This document shows, piece by piece, positions 9,032 to 18,345 of a stretch of 64,000 nucleotides of DNA. The stretch is from Prevotella jejuni (GTDB lineage Bacteria; Bacteroidota; Bacteroidia; Bacteroidales; Bacteroidaceae). Position 1 is the stretch's first letter. Each line of letters starts with the position of its first letter. The stretch is from assembly GCF_900187995.1 (NCBI RefSeq), contig NZ_FZNZ01000018.1, positions 1 to 64,000 on the forward strand, written 5' to 3'. The position numbers and the translations under genes were made by a program. Below the pieces are notes generated by a model. The model did not search any database. It was not told where the DNA came from and saw only the letters and a list, made by a program, of their open reading frames with translations.

Positions 9032-9039
9032 TATATTTG
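9032..9039 (+). promoter_or_regulatory. -7 box for the DUF6624 lipoprotein
   Basis: TATATTTG matches TAnnTTTG and lies 21 bases before the ATG at 9061. Confidence 0.55.
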
Positions 9040-9060
9040 TAAAAACTAATACACTCTTTT

Positions 9061-10392
9061 ATGAACAAAGTTATCCTGATAATCGTCCTGTCATCTTTAC
9101 TATTTGCATGTGGTTCTGCTAAACTTACAGAAGAACAACGTATGCTGAATGGAATAAGGCAAGATATCCCTTTTCAATTAGACTCTCTTAAACCCACCAA
9201 TAGTAACAGCTGGAGCTTCGCCAACAATGGTATTATTACAGCAGAGCCTGACTATGAAATAAGGGATGACGGTGCATTATTTGTTTATCGTACTTTCTTT
9301 AATGAACCGAAACAAGCACAGCAGCCCAATATTGTATGGCGTAACCTCTTCATAAAAAAGAGGAAACATCGGATAATATGTGTAGATAGGGTGTTGATAG
9401 ATAAAAAAACGAAAGGTATAATTTATATTCTTCAGAGTAGGAATAAGTCCTATGCCTCTTGTGGACATTATAATTGGGATGTCACCCGACTGGAACATTT
9501 AGAGCTAGTTGGCTCTATTTTAGAAGATATGAAGAACTCAACTCTAAAACGATTCAACCTTTCTAACAGCACTCCTAAATTAATGTCTCCAGATATCAAG
9601 ACACCTTCCTCACAGGATGATTATTGGCGTCTTATCTTCCATGCCGACTCTCTTTATGAGCAAGGGCGTTATGATGATGCCATCCGTGTATATACTGAAG
9701 CATTCGCAGATGATCGTTATATCTTTCCTTCCAAGTTATCAAGTGTTGCTTATAAATTGCGTATGGTTGATAAAGATGAGGCTGCTTATAAGTTTGATAA
9801 GCACCGTATAAGAATGGAAAAGGATTACTATCAGATGCCAGACTCTGCTACTGTGCCTTCTTATGAAGATGAGTTTGATAAGCGAGCAGATATCTATAAC
9901 TATGATTTATCACTGAAGAACCATTTAGAAGAGATGCTTGAACGTGACCAAGCTTATAGGACACAATGGATATTGAGCCGACAGTTGCACCATGAGGAGA
10001 CACAACGTGATATAGCGTTAAGGCTTCGTGCTGATAGTATTGACTCTATCAACCAAGCCGAGATAAGGAAAATATTGAAAGAACACGGCTTCCCTAAAAA
10101 GACAGAAGTAGGCACTTCTGCTTGTGAGGCAGCATGGATAATCATTCAGCATGCCCCCTTGGACGTACAGAAAGAATATCTACCTATGTTGGAGAGAGCT
10201 GCGACAGAAGGGAACATTCAAGCTGCTTTAGTTGCTGCTCTACATGACAGGATTGATGTAAGAGAGGGGCGACCTCAGAAATACGGAACACAGAGAAATC
10301 GTAATGGAATCTGTCCTTTACTTAATAAGAAAATGGTCAATCAATGGCGGAAGGAGGTTGGTCTTCCACCATTGGATGAATATTCAAAGTGA
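9061..10392 (+). CDS. lipoprotein with TPR-like segment and C-terminal DUF6624-like domain
   Basis: A signal peptide with lipobox LLFAC puts Cys17 at the mature N-terminus. Residues about 195-240 hold a helical pair with TPR spacing (LYEQGRYDDAIRVYTEAF). The last 115 residues resemble DUF6624: KILKEHGFPKK, then AAWIIIQHAPLD, LPMLERAATEG, and the hallmark GRPQKYGTQ. That domain is of unknown function and usually sits at the C-terminus of bacterial exported proteins. The 443 residues are collinear without breaks. The gene converges on mfd with only 19 bases between the stops. Confidence 0.7.
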   Translation: MNKVILIIVLSSLLFACGSAKLTEEQRMLNGIRQDIPFQLDSLKPTNSNSWSFANNGIITAEPDYEIRDDGALFVYRTFFNEPKQAQQPNIVWRNLFIKKRKHRIICVDRVLIDKKTKGIIYILQSRNKSYASCGHYNWDVTRLEHLELVGSILEDMKNSTLKRFNLSNSTPKLMSPDIKTPSSQDDYWRLIFHADSLYEQGRYDDAIRVYTEAFADDRYIFPSKLSSVAYKLRMVDKDEAAYKFDKHRIRMEKDYYQMPDSATVPSYEDEFDKRADIYNYDLSLKNHLEEMLERDQAYRTQWILSRQLHHEETQRDIALRLRADSIDSINQAEIRKILKEHGFPKKTEVGTSACEAAWIIIQHAPLDVQKEYLPMLERAATEGNIQAALVAALHDRIDVREGRPQKYGTQRNRNGICPLLNKKMVNQWRKEVGLPPLDEYSK

Positions 10393-10411
10393 ACTTAGGG
10401 TATCCATTTCA

Positions 10412-13400
10412 TCAAGACATTTTGTTCCCTTGTTCTATTGCTCTTAAAACTTTCACACCTTCTCCCACCGTTTTAACGTCACTAACCACCATAGAACGCT
10501 TGCCATTTCGCTCTTTCAAATTGCAACGGCGAGGATGATGACCGATATAGTTGAGAACCTTATCAAAGGCAGCACTCTGATAGTAGACACTATTAGGGTT
10601 AGAAACAAACTGCATCTGCATGCGTCCCTGCTTGAGGATAATCTTCTCACAGCCTAATCGCTTACCTACACGACGGAGTGCAACGACCTGCATCAGTTCC
10701 TCACCTTGACGTGGAACAGGACCGAAACGGTCTTGTAGACGCTTACGATAGGCATCGAGGTCTTCGTCTTTTTCAATATTATCAAGCTCACGATAGAGCA
10801 GCATACGCTCTGAACTACCCGGCACATAGTTATCAGGGAAGTACATTTCAAGGTCGCTTTCTACGGCACAATCATCAATGAAGTCATCGCCAGTAATCTG
10901 CTTTCCTTCTTCCATCTCCTCCTCATAAAGGTCTTGGAACTCATCATTTTTCAGCTCCATCACCGCCTGATTGAGGATTTTCTGATAGGTTTCATATCCC
11001 AAGTCCTCCATAAATCCACTCTGCTCAGAACCTAAGAGGTTACCAGCACCACGGATATCAAGGTCCTGCATCGCAAGATTAAATCCACTACCGAGGTCGG
11101 AGAAAGTCTCCAAAGCCTCCAGACGACGACGTGCCTCTGGGTTCAATGCAGCCAAAGGAGGAGCGAGAAGATAACAGAAAGCCTTTTTATTAGAACGTCC
11201 CACACGACCACGCATCTGATGTAGGTCTGAGAGTCCGAAACGATGAGCATCGTTGATGATGATTGTATTGGCGTTGGAAATATCAATACCATTCTCAACT
11301 ATCGTCGTTGAAAGCAGTACATCATAGTCATAGTTCATAAAACCCATAACTATCTCCTCCAATTCCTCAGGCTTCATCTGCCCGTGTCCGATAGCAATAC
11401 GACAGTCGGGAACATACTTCTTAATCAGCTTTGCTATCTCTGGAAGATTGCTAATACGGTCATTAACGAAATAAACCTGTCCGTTACGGCTCATCTCAAA
11501 GTTAATAGCATCTGCTATTACTTCATGCGAGAAAGAAGCTATCTCGGTCTGAATAGGGTAACGGTTAGGTGGCGGTGTACGCATAATACTCATGTCGCGT
11601 GCACCCATCAGTGAGAACTGTAGCGTACGTGGGATAGGCGTTGCCGACATCGTAAGGGTGTCAACATTCGTTTTCAGCTGTCTGAGTTTCTCCTTTGTTG
11701 ACACACCAAACTTCTGTTCTTCGTCAATGATAAGGAGTCCGAGGTCATGCCACTTCACCGATTTACCTATCAACTTATGCGTACCGACAAGAATATTAAT
11801 TTTTCCCTCTGCCAAATCTTCCAATACCTGTTTTGTTTGTTTAGCACTGCGAGCACGTGAGAGGTAGTCAACACGCACAGGCATATCCTTCAATCGCTTC
11901 TTAAAGGTTTGGTAATGCTGAAAGGCTAACACGGTTGTAGGCACCAATACAGCCACCTGTTTATTATCCACAGCAGCCTTAAAAGCAGCACGGATAGCCA
12001 CCTCTGTCTTACCGAAACCCACGTCACCACAAACCAGACGGTCCATTGGTCGTGCGCTTTCCATGTCTTGTTTGAGTTCTTGCGTAGCCTTCAACTGGTC
12101 GGGTGTATCTTCATAAAGGAATGAAGCCTCCAATTCGTGCTGCATAAATGAGTCTGGAGAAAAGGCAAATCCCTTCTCACGACATCGCTTAGCATAGAGT
12201 TTAATGAGGTCACGAGCAATATCCTTGATACGCTTCTTCGCCTTTTCTTTCAGTCGGTCCCAAGCACCTGAACCAAGAACAGACAGTCGTGGTGGTTCGC
12301 CACTATCGCCACGACGATACTTACTAATCTTATAAAGCGAGTGAATAGACACATCCACAATGTCGTTATGTTGGTAGACAAGACGTATCATCTCCTGATA
12401 AGAGTCACCAGCAGGTACACGAACCAGACCGGCAAACTTACCTATTCCAAAGTCAACATGCACTAAGAAATCACCAGGTTCCATCTCTTGCAGCTCTTTC
12501 ATCGTCAAAGCCATCTTACCTTGACGTGCCTTGTCTGACTTGAGATTGTACTTATGGAAACGGTCGAAAATCTGATGATCGGTAAAGAAACATACTTTCA
12601 ACGTACTATCAACAAAACCTTCATGCAACGTTCGGTTGACTGGCGTGAAAGGTAAGGCTTCTACCGTCGCATCCTTACCCTCTCCAGACAGTTCAGCTAC
12701 GGATAGATTTTCTGATTCTGGTGAGACATTTGTATCTGACAATGAATCGAAAATATCCCTCAAACGTACAGTCTGCTTCTCACTATCTGCAAAGATATAG
12801 AGTTTATAACCTTTTATAAGATAGTCACGAAGCGTCTTAGACAGTAAATCAAAGTTCTTGTGGAAGAGTGGTTGTGGTGACGTACTGAAGTTTATTGTTG
12901 CCCGTGAGCCATCCTTCTTCTTTGCTTGATCAGAGGTAGAATGATTCATACCAAACTCTATACGACGGAAATCAAGTGCATCATTCATCCATCTTGAGGC
13001 TGGTACAAGCTGTCCTTCCTTGCGGTAAGCCTGCTCCAGTTCACGCTGTTCTAACTCCGTCTTACCCTCTAACTTCTCTGTCAATGCCTGATTAGTAAAG
13101 CCTTCTTGATAGATATTATCAATCGCATCACGCACATAGAGAAAATCCTTAAATGCCAACACGGCATCTTCTGGTAAGAACTGAAGAAAAGGCACCTTCT
13201 CTTCTGACATCGTTGTCAGCTCTGGAACAATCTCAACACGTGTCAACCTCTCTGTAGACAACTGCGTTTCTACCTCAAAGCTACGAATAGTTTCAATGTC
13301 ATCACCGAAGAAGTCAATGCGGAATGGCAGTTCATTAGAGAAGGAATAGACGTCTATAATACTACCACGCACAGCAAACTGACCTGGTTCGTAGACGTAA

Positions 13401-13948
13401 TCTGTCTCTGTAAAGCCAAAAGAACGTAAGGTTTTCTCTACCTCCACAATATCAATATGCTGGTCAACTGTCAATGTCAAATGACGTTCATCCAACTGCT
13501 TTTTTGATACAACGAGTTCTGATAGCGCTGATGGCTCAGTCACAATATAAAGCGGTAGAGCGTTGTCAGCACCCGAGGCAAGGGCAGAAAGACGTGTCAG
13601 CACCTCTGTACGCAGAATTTCATTACCCGCATCACGCTGTCCATACTTCACTGCACGACGATAAGATGATGGAAAGAATAGCACCTCAGCCACCTTCCTT
13701 TCACCGTCAGCAGGCATAGCAATTGTCTTGAGGTCATTGTAGAAATAACCCGCCTCGTCATTGTCATTCAACACGAAAACAGTCGTTGTCTTCCATCGTT
13801 CAGCTATTGATGCAAAGAACATCGGGGCAGCTGAGGCCACGAGTCCTTGCAGGAAAACAGTCTTAACTGACTTATCTTCCTGTATCTTCAGTATCGCTCC
13901 TGCCTGAGGCAGCATAGCGTATAGTTTCTGTATATCCTGTATTCTCAT
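10412..13948 (-). CDS. mfd: transcription-repair coupling factor
   Basis: Mfd removes RNA polymerase stalled at DNA lesions and recruits UvrA. The 1178 residues run from the UvrB-homology module (FVRGSIIDVYSF-like segment near residue 190), through the RNA-polymerase-interacting domain (FLVHVDFGIGKFAGL, Tudor-like), to the RecG-like translocase. In the translocase Walker A is GDVGFGKTE, the box II is IIDEEQKFG, then TMSATPIPRTL and GRVGRSNKKAFCYLL, with a C-terminal inhibitory domain. I take ATG at 13948 as start. A TTG two codons upstream is also open. Confidence 0.97.
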   Translation of the reverse strand: MRIQDIQKLYAMLPQAGAILKIQEDKSVKTVFLQGLVASAAPMFFASIAERWKTTTVFVLNDNDEAGYFYNDLKTIAMPADGERKVAEVLFFPSSYRRAVKYGQRDAGNEILRTEVLTRLSALASGADNALPLYIVTEPSALSELVVSKKQLDERHLTLTVDQHIDIVEVEKTLRSFGFTETDYVYEPGQFAVRGSIIDVYSFSNELPFRIDFFGDDIETIRSFEVETQLSTERLTRVEIVPELTTMSEEKVPFLQFLPEDAVLAFKDFLYVRDAIDNIYQEGFTNQALTEKLEGKTELEQRELEQAYRKEGQLVPASRWMNDALDFRRIEFGMNHSTSDQAKKKDGSRATINFSTSPQPLFHKNFDLLSKTLRDYLIKGYKLYIFADSEKQTVRLRDIFDSLSDTNVSPESENLSVAELSGEGKDATVEALPFTPVNRTLHEGFVDSTLKVCFFTDHQIFDRFHKYNLKSDKARQGKMALTMKELQEMEPGDFLVHVDFGIGKFAGLVRVPAGDSYQEMIRLVYQHNDIVDVSIHSLYKISKYRRGDSGEPPRLSVLGSGAWDRLKEKAKKRIKDIARDLIKLYAKRCREKGFAFSPDSFMQHELEASFLYEDTPDQLKATQELKQDMESARPMDRLVCGDVGFGKTEVAIRAAFKAAVDNKQVAVLVPTTVLAFQHYQTFKKRLKDMPVRVDYLSRARSAKQTKQVLEDLAEGKINILVGTHKLIGKSVKWHDLGLLIIDEEQKFGVSTKEKLRQLKTNVDTLTMSATPIPRTLQFSLMGARDMSIMRTPPPNRYPIQTEIASFSHEVIADAINFEMSRNGQVYFVNDRISNLPEIAKLIKKYVPDCRIAIGHGQMKPEELEEIVMGFMNYDYDVLLSTTIVENGIDISNANTIIINDAHRFGLSDLHQMRGRVGRSNKKAFCYLLAPPLAALNPEARRRLEALETFSDLGSGFNLAMQDLDIRGAGNLLGSEQSGFMEDLGYETYQKILNQAVMELKNDEFQDLYEEEMEEGKQITGDDFIDDCAVESDLEMYFPDNYVPGSSERMLLYRELDNIEKDEDLDAYRKRLQDRFGPVPRQGEELMQVVALRRVGKRLGCEKIILKQGRMQMQFVSNPNSVYYQSAAFDKVLNYIGHHPRRCNLKERNGKRSMVVSDVKTVGEGVKVLRAIEQGNKMS

Positions 13949-13967
13949 CGCCAATGCGTTGTGCTTG

Positions 13968-13975
13968 CAAAGTTA
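13968..13975 (-). promoter_or_regulatory. -7 box for mfd
   Basis: The minus strand reads TAACTTTG, 19 bases upstream of the mfd ATG. Confidence 0.55.
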
Positions 13976-14058
13976 CAACAAATTTCAGATAGACAGCAAT
14001 TATCTATGAAATTAAGCAGAAAAGTACTTAAAGATTTGGTAGTTTCGTGAACTCTCCT

Positions 14059-14066
14059 TATATTTG
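14059..14066 (+). promoter_or_regulatory. -7 box for the tmRNA
   Basis: TATATTTG lies 92 bases before the predicted mature 5' end, consistent with a precursor whose leader is removed by RNase P. Confidence 0.5.
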
Positions 14067-14158
14067 CAGTCTGATTCAGCGGAAACAGATAAAGGAATAC
14101 AGAAATAAGAGGGTGAGAGCCATGGTTTTCACCCAATATCATTCCTCAAATGTACTAT

Positions 14159-14556
14159 GGGCTTGTTTGGATTTGACGGCAAGACGAGATGGTACGTAAG
14201 CACGCGGAGCATCGTTGACTGGCTCCTAAATCTCAGTTATCGAAAAATTAATTGGCGAAAACAATTACGCTCTCGCTGCCTAACCGAAGTACAGTAGGTT
14301 ACTGGCTTTATCCGACTATTAGATAGTTGGACGAGACATCGCTCCGAGGATGTTGTTCCGAATCCGGAGAGTAAGCGATGCAGGTTCAATCGGAAATAGT
14401 CAGTGTATGCCTCGATGCACTGATGAAAATTTAGAGGATAAGATGTCGGTTGGTGGTCCAGGTCTTGCCGACATACGAAAATCGAAGGCTGGAATAAACG
14501 TGTAGAAAGCGTATGGTTTCCTTGTGCGGACGTGGGTTCGACTCCCACCAGGTCCA
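14159..14556 (+). ncRNA. ssrA: transfer-messenger RNA
   Basis: tmRNA rescues stalled ribosomes and appends a degradation tag. The 5' end GGGCTTGTTTGGATTTGACG is the family signature. The 3' end carries a T-arm (GTGGGTTCGACTCCCAC) and CAGGTCC, which closes a seven-pair acceptor stem with GGGCTTG (two G-U pairs). The discriminator A is at 14556 and CCA is not encoded. The tag frame at 14254-14283 reads Gly-Glu-Asn-Asn-Tyr-Ala-Leu-Ala-Ala-stop, as expected for Bacteroidales. It is the one-piece form. Confidence 0.96.
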
Positions 14557-14592
14557 CTTTTTAATCCTAAAAGGGATTCTCTAAAAATTAAA

Positions 14593-14630
14593 AGGCAGTA
14601 TCAAAGCTTAATTTGATACTGTCTTTTTTT
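14593..14630 (+). terminator. tmRNA terminator
   Basis: GGCAGTATCAAA pairs with TTTGATACTGTC over a short loop, followed by seven T residues. Confidence 0.9.
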
Positions 14631-14740
14631 ATGCTCTCCCTGCTGAACTCATATACAGCTCTTCCGAGACATGGAATGAAAAAGCCCACTGAAAGAAGGA
14701 GAGATTATGTCTTCTATTATCATAAAAAGTTTAATTTCGT

Positions 14741-14826
14741 TTTGCTGTCACTTTTAACATTTCACGTAATCTTCCTGTTGTTCAGCGTATTAAGTCATTG
14801 CTTTGAATGACAGGAATGACAGGAAA
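14741..14826 (-). repeat. 86-bp dispersed element, copy 2 of 4
   Basis: It begins TTTGCTGTCACTTTTAACAT and ends TGACAGGAAA. Read on the minus strand it matches the copy at 21872 through both ends, including the internal second TGTCATT. Confidence 0.75.
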
Positions 14827-14910
14827 ATTTGTTTTCAAGTAATGTCTCCTTCGAAGCAATGCCCAAATCATATACGTTTCTATCCTGTAATAGACCCTAC
14901 AAGACAAAGA

Positions 14911-16041
14911 TTATTTATGCGGCAATAGCGCTTTCAGATGCTCAAGGTGCCTCATCATACTTTGTTTCGTTTGTGCATTACGTTCTACACGACATGCTGC
15001 TTCTAAGTCAGATAGGAAGGGGAGATAGTCAGTCTCAGCTATAAAACGAGCCGCCCGTTCTCTTACTGCAGGACTATTATCAAAGAGCAGACCCTGTACC
15101 CAGCGTTTAGCATCCCACGACCGACAGTTCTGTAGCCAATCGAGTGCCGCTATCTTCTCCTTAGGCGAACCGTATAAGAATGTGTTATAATACCCACGCT
15201 CCTTCTTTAAATCAGCTTTCGTCATGAGAATCTCACGATTGTATAAATCAGGATTAACGACCCGCTTCGAATAGGCTACGACTGGCATTCGTAATGTCCA
15301 ACGCACCATGCGTGGTATCATCCACATCATCCCAGGTGTTGCCTCTGGGTGCGAGATACTACTAAAGACACGTCCTTTCCCATACTCATTGGCGATGAAG
15401 AATGGACGATTGTTCGTCATGTTAGCTGGGGCATTACCTTCTTCGTGCACATCGGTCTCCATCATCGCCATAACTGTGTAGGGAAGAGGAACACTATCAC
15501 TCTTCACAAGGACCGGACCTTCATAATACATCACGTATGAACGGTCTCGCTTAGCAAGCTCAGGGAATAGTTTTCTACCTTCAGCGGAAAGGGAGAAAGC
15601 TGATATACCATGTCCACGGTTATCATGTTCGATGTCTATTGCCTTTCCACCATTGATGTGCATACAAGCATATCCTGGTGTGTCTGTAAAGAGATAGGCA
15701 CCAGCACAGATACCCACAGCACCTTTTCCTGAACGAATAAAGTTTCTTATTCGTTCCATGTTCTCCTCTCCAAGATTCATATACTGCGTCGCTCCCTCAC
15801 CTCCTGGGATGATGATAGCATCCAAATCACTCAAAACTCCGTTCACAATATCGCCCGTCGTAATTGTTCTCACAGTCATGTCGGGGTCTAACTGTATGGA
15901 CGCTATGGTCTCCCAAATACACGTTTGCGCACCGCCATTACCTTGGAACACACCCACACGTACCTTGTTTCCTACTCCCATACTCCATACACTCAGTCCT
16001 ACCAAGCACATGGCAATGATAAAAATCGTTTTTCGTAGCAT
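14911..16041 (-). CDS. exported BPL_N / class-I amidotransferase-like protein with helical-repeat tail
   Basis: After a signal peptide (to about residue 22) the protein has a flavodoxin-like class-I glutamine-amidotransferase fold of the type called biotin-protein-ligase N-terminal domain. The nucleophile elbow is seen as GKGAVGICAGAYLF (Cys about 112), following AIIIPGGEGA. A conserved block HNGGKAIDIEHD-like and a late ISHPEATPG segment complete it. The last 100 residues look like HEAT-type helices (KKERGYYNTFLYG, RERAARFIAETDY). There is no ligase domain, so it is not a biotin ligase. It is presumably periplasmic. The substrate is unknown. Confidence 0.7.
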   Translation of the reverse strand: MLRKTIFIIAMCLVGLSVWSMGVGNKVRVGVFQGNGGAQTCIWETIASIQLDPDMTVRTITTGDIVNGVLSDLDAIIIPGGEGATQYMNLGEENMERIRNFIRSGKGAVGICAGAYLFTDTPGYACMHINGGKAIDIEHDNRGHGISAFSLSAEGRKLFPELAKRDRSYVMYYEGPVLVKSDSVPLPYTVMAMMETDVHEEGNAPANMTNNRPFFIANEYGKGRVFSSISHPEATPGMMWMIPRMVRWTLRMPVVAYSKRVVNPDLYNREILMTKADLKKERGYYNTFLYGSPKEKIAALDWLQNCRSWDAKRWVQGLLFDNSPAVRERAARFIAETDYLPFLSDLEAACRVERNAQTKQSMMRHLEHLKALLPHK

Positions 16042-16110
16042 AATTGTTTATGTTAGTTTGTAATTCTTTTATAGTCTTGCTTGTTCATCATCAACCTACT
16101 ATGAACGAGA

Positions 16111-16118
16111 CAAAGATA
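16111..16118 (-). promoter_or_regulatory. -7 box for the BPL_N gene
   Basis: The minus strand reads TATCTTTG about 70 bases before the ATG at 16041. Confidence 0.5.
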
Positions 16119-16331
16119 GTATTTATCTTTGATACTTACATGCTTACATACGTGTTTTAAGTATTTTTAGACTATCACTTACCGCCTTGTTCCACCTTAT
16201 TATATAGTCTCCACTCATCTCCCTTACCCTTTCCTCCAATATGCGAAGAACAAACTCCCTTACACGACATTATCACTAAGCAAAGCAGAACGAGCGATTG
16301 ATTTCCTTGTCAACGCCTATTACGCTCTTTA

Positions 16332-16523
16332 TCATTTACGAAACACCTTACCCAACATCTTCTTATAGGCTCGTGATTATGCCACACTGCCAATGTCATT
16401 AGGGTGAGAAGCCTCAATCATAGCGTCTTCCGTGAAAGGAGACACCTTGTATAACTGATAAAAAAACACACTACCTAACTCCATGGAAGCAAAGTGTAAT
16501 GTCAAACCAACCACCTCATAGTA
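16332..16523 (-). pseudogene. possible decayed coding remnant
   Basis: One minus-strand frame is open for 64 codons except for a single TAA at 16377-16379. Before it the frame reads like protein (FYQLYKVSPFTEDAMIEAS, then HPNDIGSVA), and after it SRAYKKMLGKVFRK and a TGA. The reading sense continues across the stop, which suggests a nonsense mutation in an old gene fragment. It begins about 24 bases downstream of the oxidoreductase stop. I do not recognise the family, and chance openness is possible. Confidence 0.3.
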
Positions 16524-16547
16524 TCATACCCATTATTGTCACTATTG

Positions 16548-17840
16548 CTATTCCTTATCATATAAATGTACACGGTGCACGAAGTCGGGTATCATTACCG
16601 GTATTGAGCCATTCTCAACGGATAGTTTAGATAGCTCCGCAATGCTACACCACTCCGCTAAGTCATATACATCCATATCCAAAGGGAGCCCATCTTGCAG
16701 ACACTGAGCGAGCCGTAAGTCCATAAAGAAGGACATCCCACCTCGTGAATCAATCTGTTTGGCTAAAGCGATAGTCTCTGATGAGAAGGAAGGCGCATAA
16801 TGACTGAGTAGTCTCTCTATCTGAACAGTATTCAAGGTCGTGTCATCTTCCTCTATCTCAATCCCCACCTTGGCCGCAGCCATAGGACTCAATTGCACTT
16901 CCGGGGCAGGATATTTAGCGGCATACCCCTGTGTGCCAACCGCTTGGAACATCCTACTATAAGGACGTGGAGTCATCACATTATGCTGTAAAAGGATAGT
17001 CTTCCCCTTCACCGTTCGTATCATCGTAGACGTTTGGTCGCCATTTGCAAAGTCATCGCAGTCTGTCCCCATCACTGTTTGATACATCTCTCGTCCCTTA
17101 AAAGCATTAGATTGCATCGCCGTAAGGTACTGCATGTTGTCAGAACGGTGTATATCAAGGAGCCTACAAGCTGGTCCTATACTGTGCGTAGGGTAGATAT
17201 CGCCTGCATGCCGACGTGTGTACTCCATGCGCCAAGGCATCCAACGGTCGCCGATAGGGTGTGCATAGCCTCCTTCAACATGTACAAGCTCACCGAGTAA
17301 ACCCTCTCTTACCATTTGACAGGCCGCCATCTCAAAGTAGTCATACACTACATTCTCTAACATCATACAGTGTTGTCGTGTCCGCTCGGCCGTACCTACC
17401 AGTTTCCAGATGTCTTTTAAGGTGAGTGCCGCTGGTACTTCCACAGCGACACACTTCCCCTGTTCCATTGCATGAACGGCTATAGGGACGTGCGACATCC
17501 AATCCGTACACACATAAACGAGGTTGACTGCTTGCTGTCGGCACATATCGACGTAAGCTGTCTCACCCCAAAAGACCATCGGACGAGGCTTCCCTAACTG
17601 CTCAACATGCTGTGCCACCTCCTCAGCCACCTCTCTTGAAACATCACAGACAGCAGCTATCCGAACCCCAGGGATATGACACCAGCGTGTAACTGCCATC
17701 CGTCCACGAGCGCCAACACCCACAAAAGCCACCTGCAAGAGGGGCATCGGGGGGAGTGTCAACGACAGAACATCACGCTGACCAACTGCCCGAGCTGGGA
17801 TAAAGGTTTCTAACGGACAAGCAATAGACTTCACTTTCAT
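16548..17840 (-). CDS. Gfo/Idh/MocA oxidoreductase, GH109-like
   Basis: The Rossmann fold is seen at FVGVGARGRMAV (about residue 43) with CDVS ending the second strand. The C-terminal part shows blocks known from the NAD-dependent glycosidase family GH109 (alpha-N-acetylgalactosaminidase): CMMLENVVYDYFE, EGGYAHPIGDRW, RRHAGDIYPTHSIGP. Unlike typical GH109 enzymes it lacks a Tat or other signal peptide, so it appears cytoplasmic. ATG at 17840 is preferred to a GTG at 17873. Whether it hydrolyses a sugar linkage or oxidises a sugar cannot be settled from sequence. Confidence 0.75.
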   Translation of the reverse strand: MKVKSIACPLETFIPARAVGQRDVLSLTLPPMPLLQVAFVGVGARGRMAVTRWCHIPGVRIAAVCDVSREVAEEVAQHVEQLGKPRPMVFWGETAYVDMCRQQAVNLVYVCTDWMSHVPIAVHAMEQGKCVAVEVPAALTLKDIWKLVGTAERTRQHCMMLENVVYDYFEMAACQMVREGLLGELVHVEGGYAHPIGDRWMPWRMEYTRRHAGDIYPTHSIGPACRLLDIHRSDNMQYLTAMQSNAFKGREMYQTVMGTDCDDFANGDQTSTMIRTVKGKTILLQHNVMTPRPYSRMFQAVGTQGYAAKYPAPEVQLSPMAAAKVGIEIEEDDTTLNTVQIERLLSHYAPSFSSETIALAKQIDSRGGMSFFMDLRLAQCLQDGLPLDMDVYDLAEWCSIAELSKLSVENGSIPVMIPDFVHRVHLYDKE

Positions 17841-18063
17841 TGTTATTGTAGTTTTTATTCTGTGCCGACACACTTAAAGCATGGGAAGATGTAGCCCTAT
17901 GCTCTCTTCCCTTTCGAGTGGAACAGAGGCCTTACACAGCACTAACTCACTCCCCGAAGGTCTCCTATCCCCTATTGCAGTCTGACGATAACAACCATAA
18001 CCAGTCATAAAGCGGAGCTTAAATGGGAGGAAAGAGACCCTTCAAGTATATTGTCATGACTTG

Positions 18064-18071
18064 CAAAGATA
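18064..18071 (-). promoter_or_regulatory. -7 box for the GH109-like gene
   Basis: The minus strand reads TATCTTTG. It is the only good box upstream of the gene and implies a leader of over 200 bases. Confidence 0.4.
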
Positions 18072-18308
18072 GTCAATTATTATCGAAAATATTGTATGTC
18101 AACTGACTTTTGGAGATATTTATGTCAGCGCATAGACTGAGATTATTATTAAAACAACATTCGTTTGAACTGAAAGACACGACTGTAATAAATCGTCCTC
18201 ACACCATTCAGCCTTCAAAACGTCCGTTTCCGATGAGAACACATGCCTGATAACCCCTGCTATCTATCTTTAATTCACGCTCACTTACGTATCTTTATAG
18301 AAAATGAT

Positions 18309-18316
18309 TACCTTTG
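18309..18316 (+). promoter_or_regulatory. -7 box for the histidine phosphatase
   Basis: TACCTTTG fits the consensus exactly and ends 29 bases before the ATG at 18346. Confidence 0.6.
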
Positions 18317-18345
18317 CAAAGTAGTTTAGAACAAATCACAACGAT

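Larger units (their letters stand above)
14557..14910. other. gap holding terminator and family-b repeat
   Basis: After the tmRNA come its terminator (14593-14630) and the 86-bp repeat at 14741-14826. I see no gene in the rest. Confidence 0.5.
16042..16547. other. gap with divergent promoter boxes and a decayed coding stretch
   Basis: The BPL_N gene's promoter box is at 16111-16118. A mirrored TATCTTTG on the plus strand at 16124-16131 makes a palindrome with it. Further on is the possible remnant 16332-16523. Nothing else is seen. Confidence 0.4.
17841..18345. other. divergent intergenic region
   Basis: About 500 bases lie between the GH109-like gene and the phosphatase. It contains one promoter box for each direction and no open frame worth calling. 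The minus-strand leader would be about 220 bases, unusually long. Confidence 0.4.

Noticed and set aside
14237..14557. 106-codon open frame on the minus strand
   Set aside because: It lies entirely inside the tmRNA gene. Annotation pipelines often call such false proteins here.
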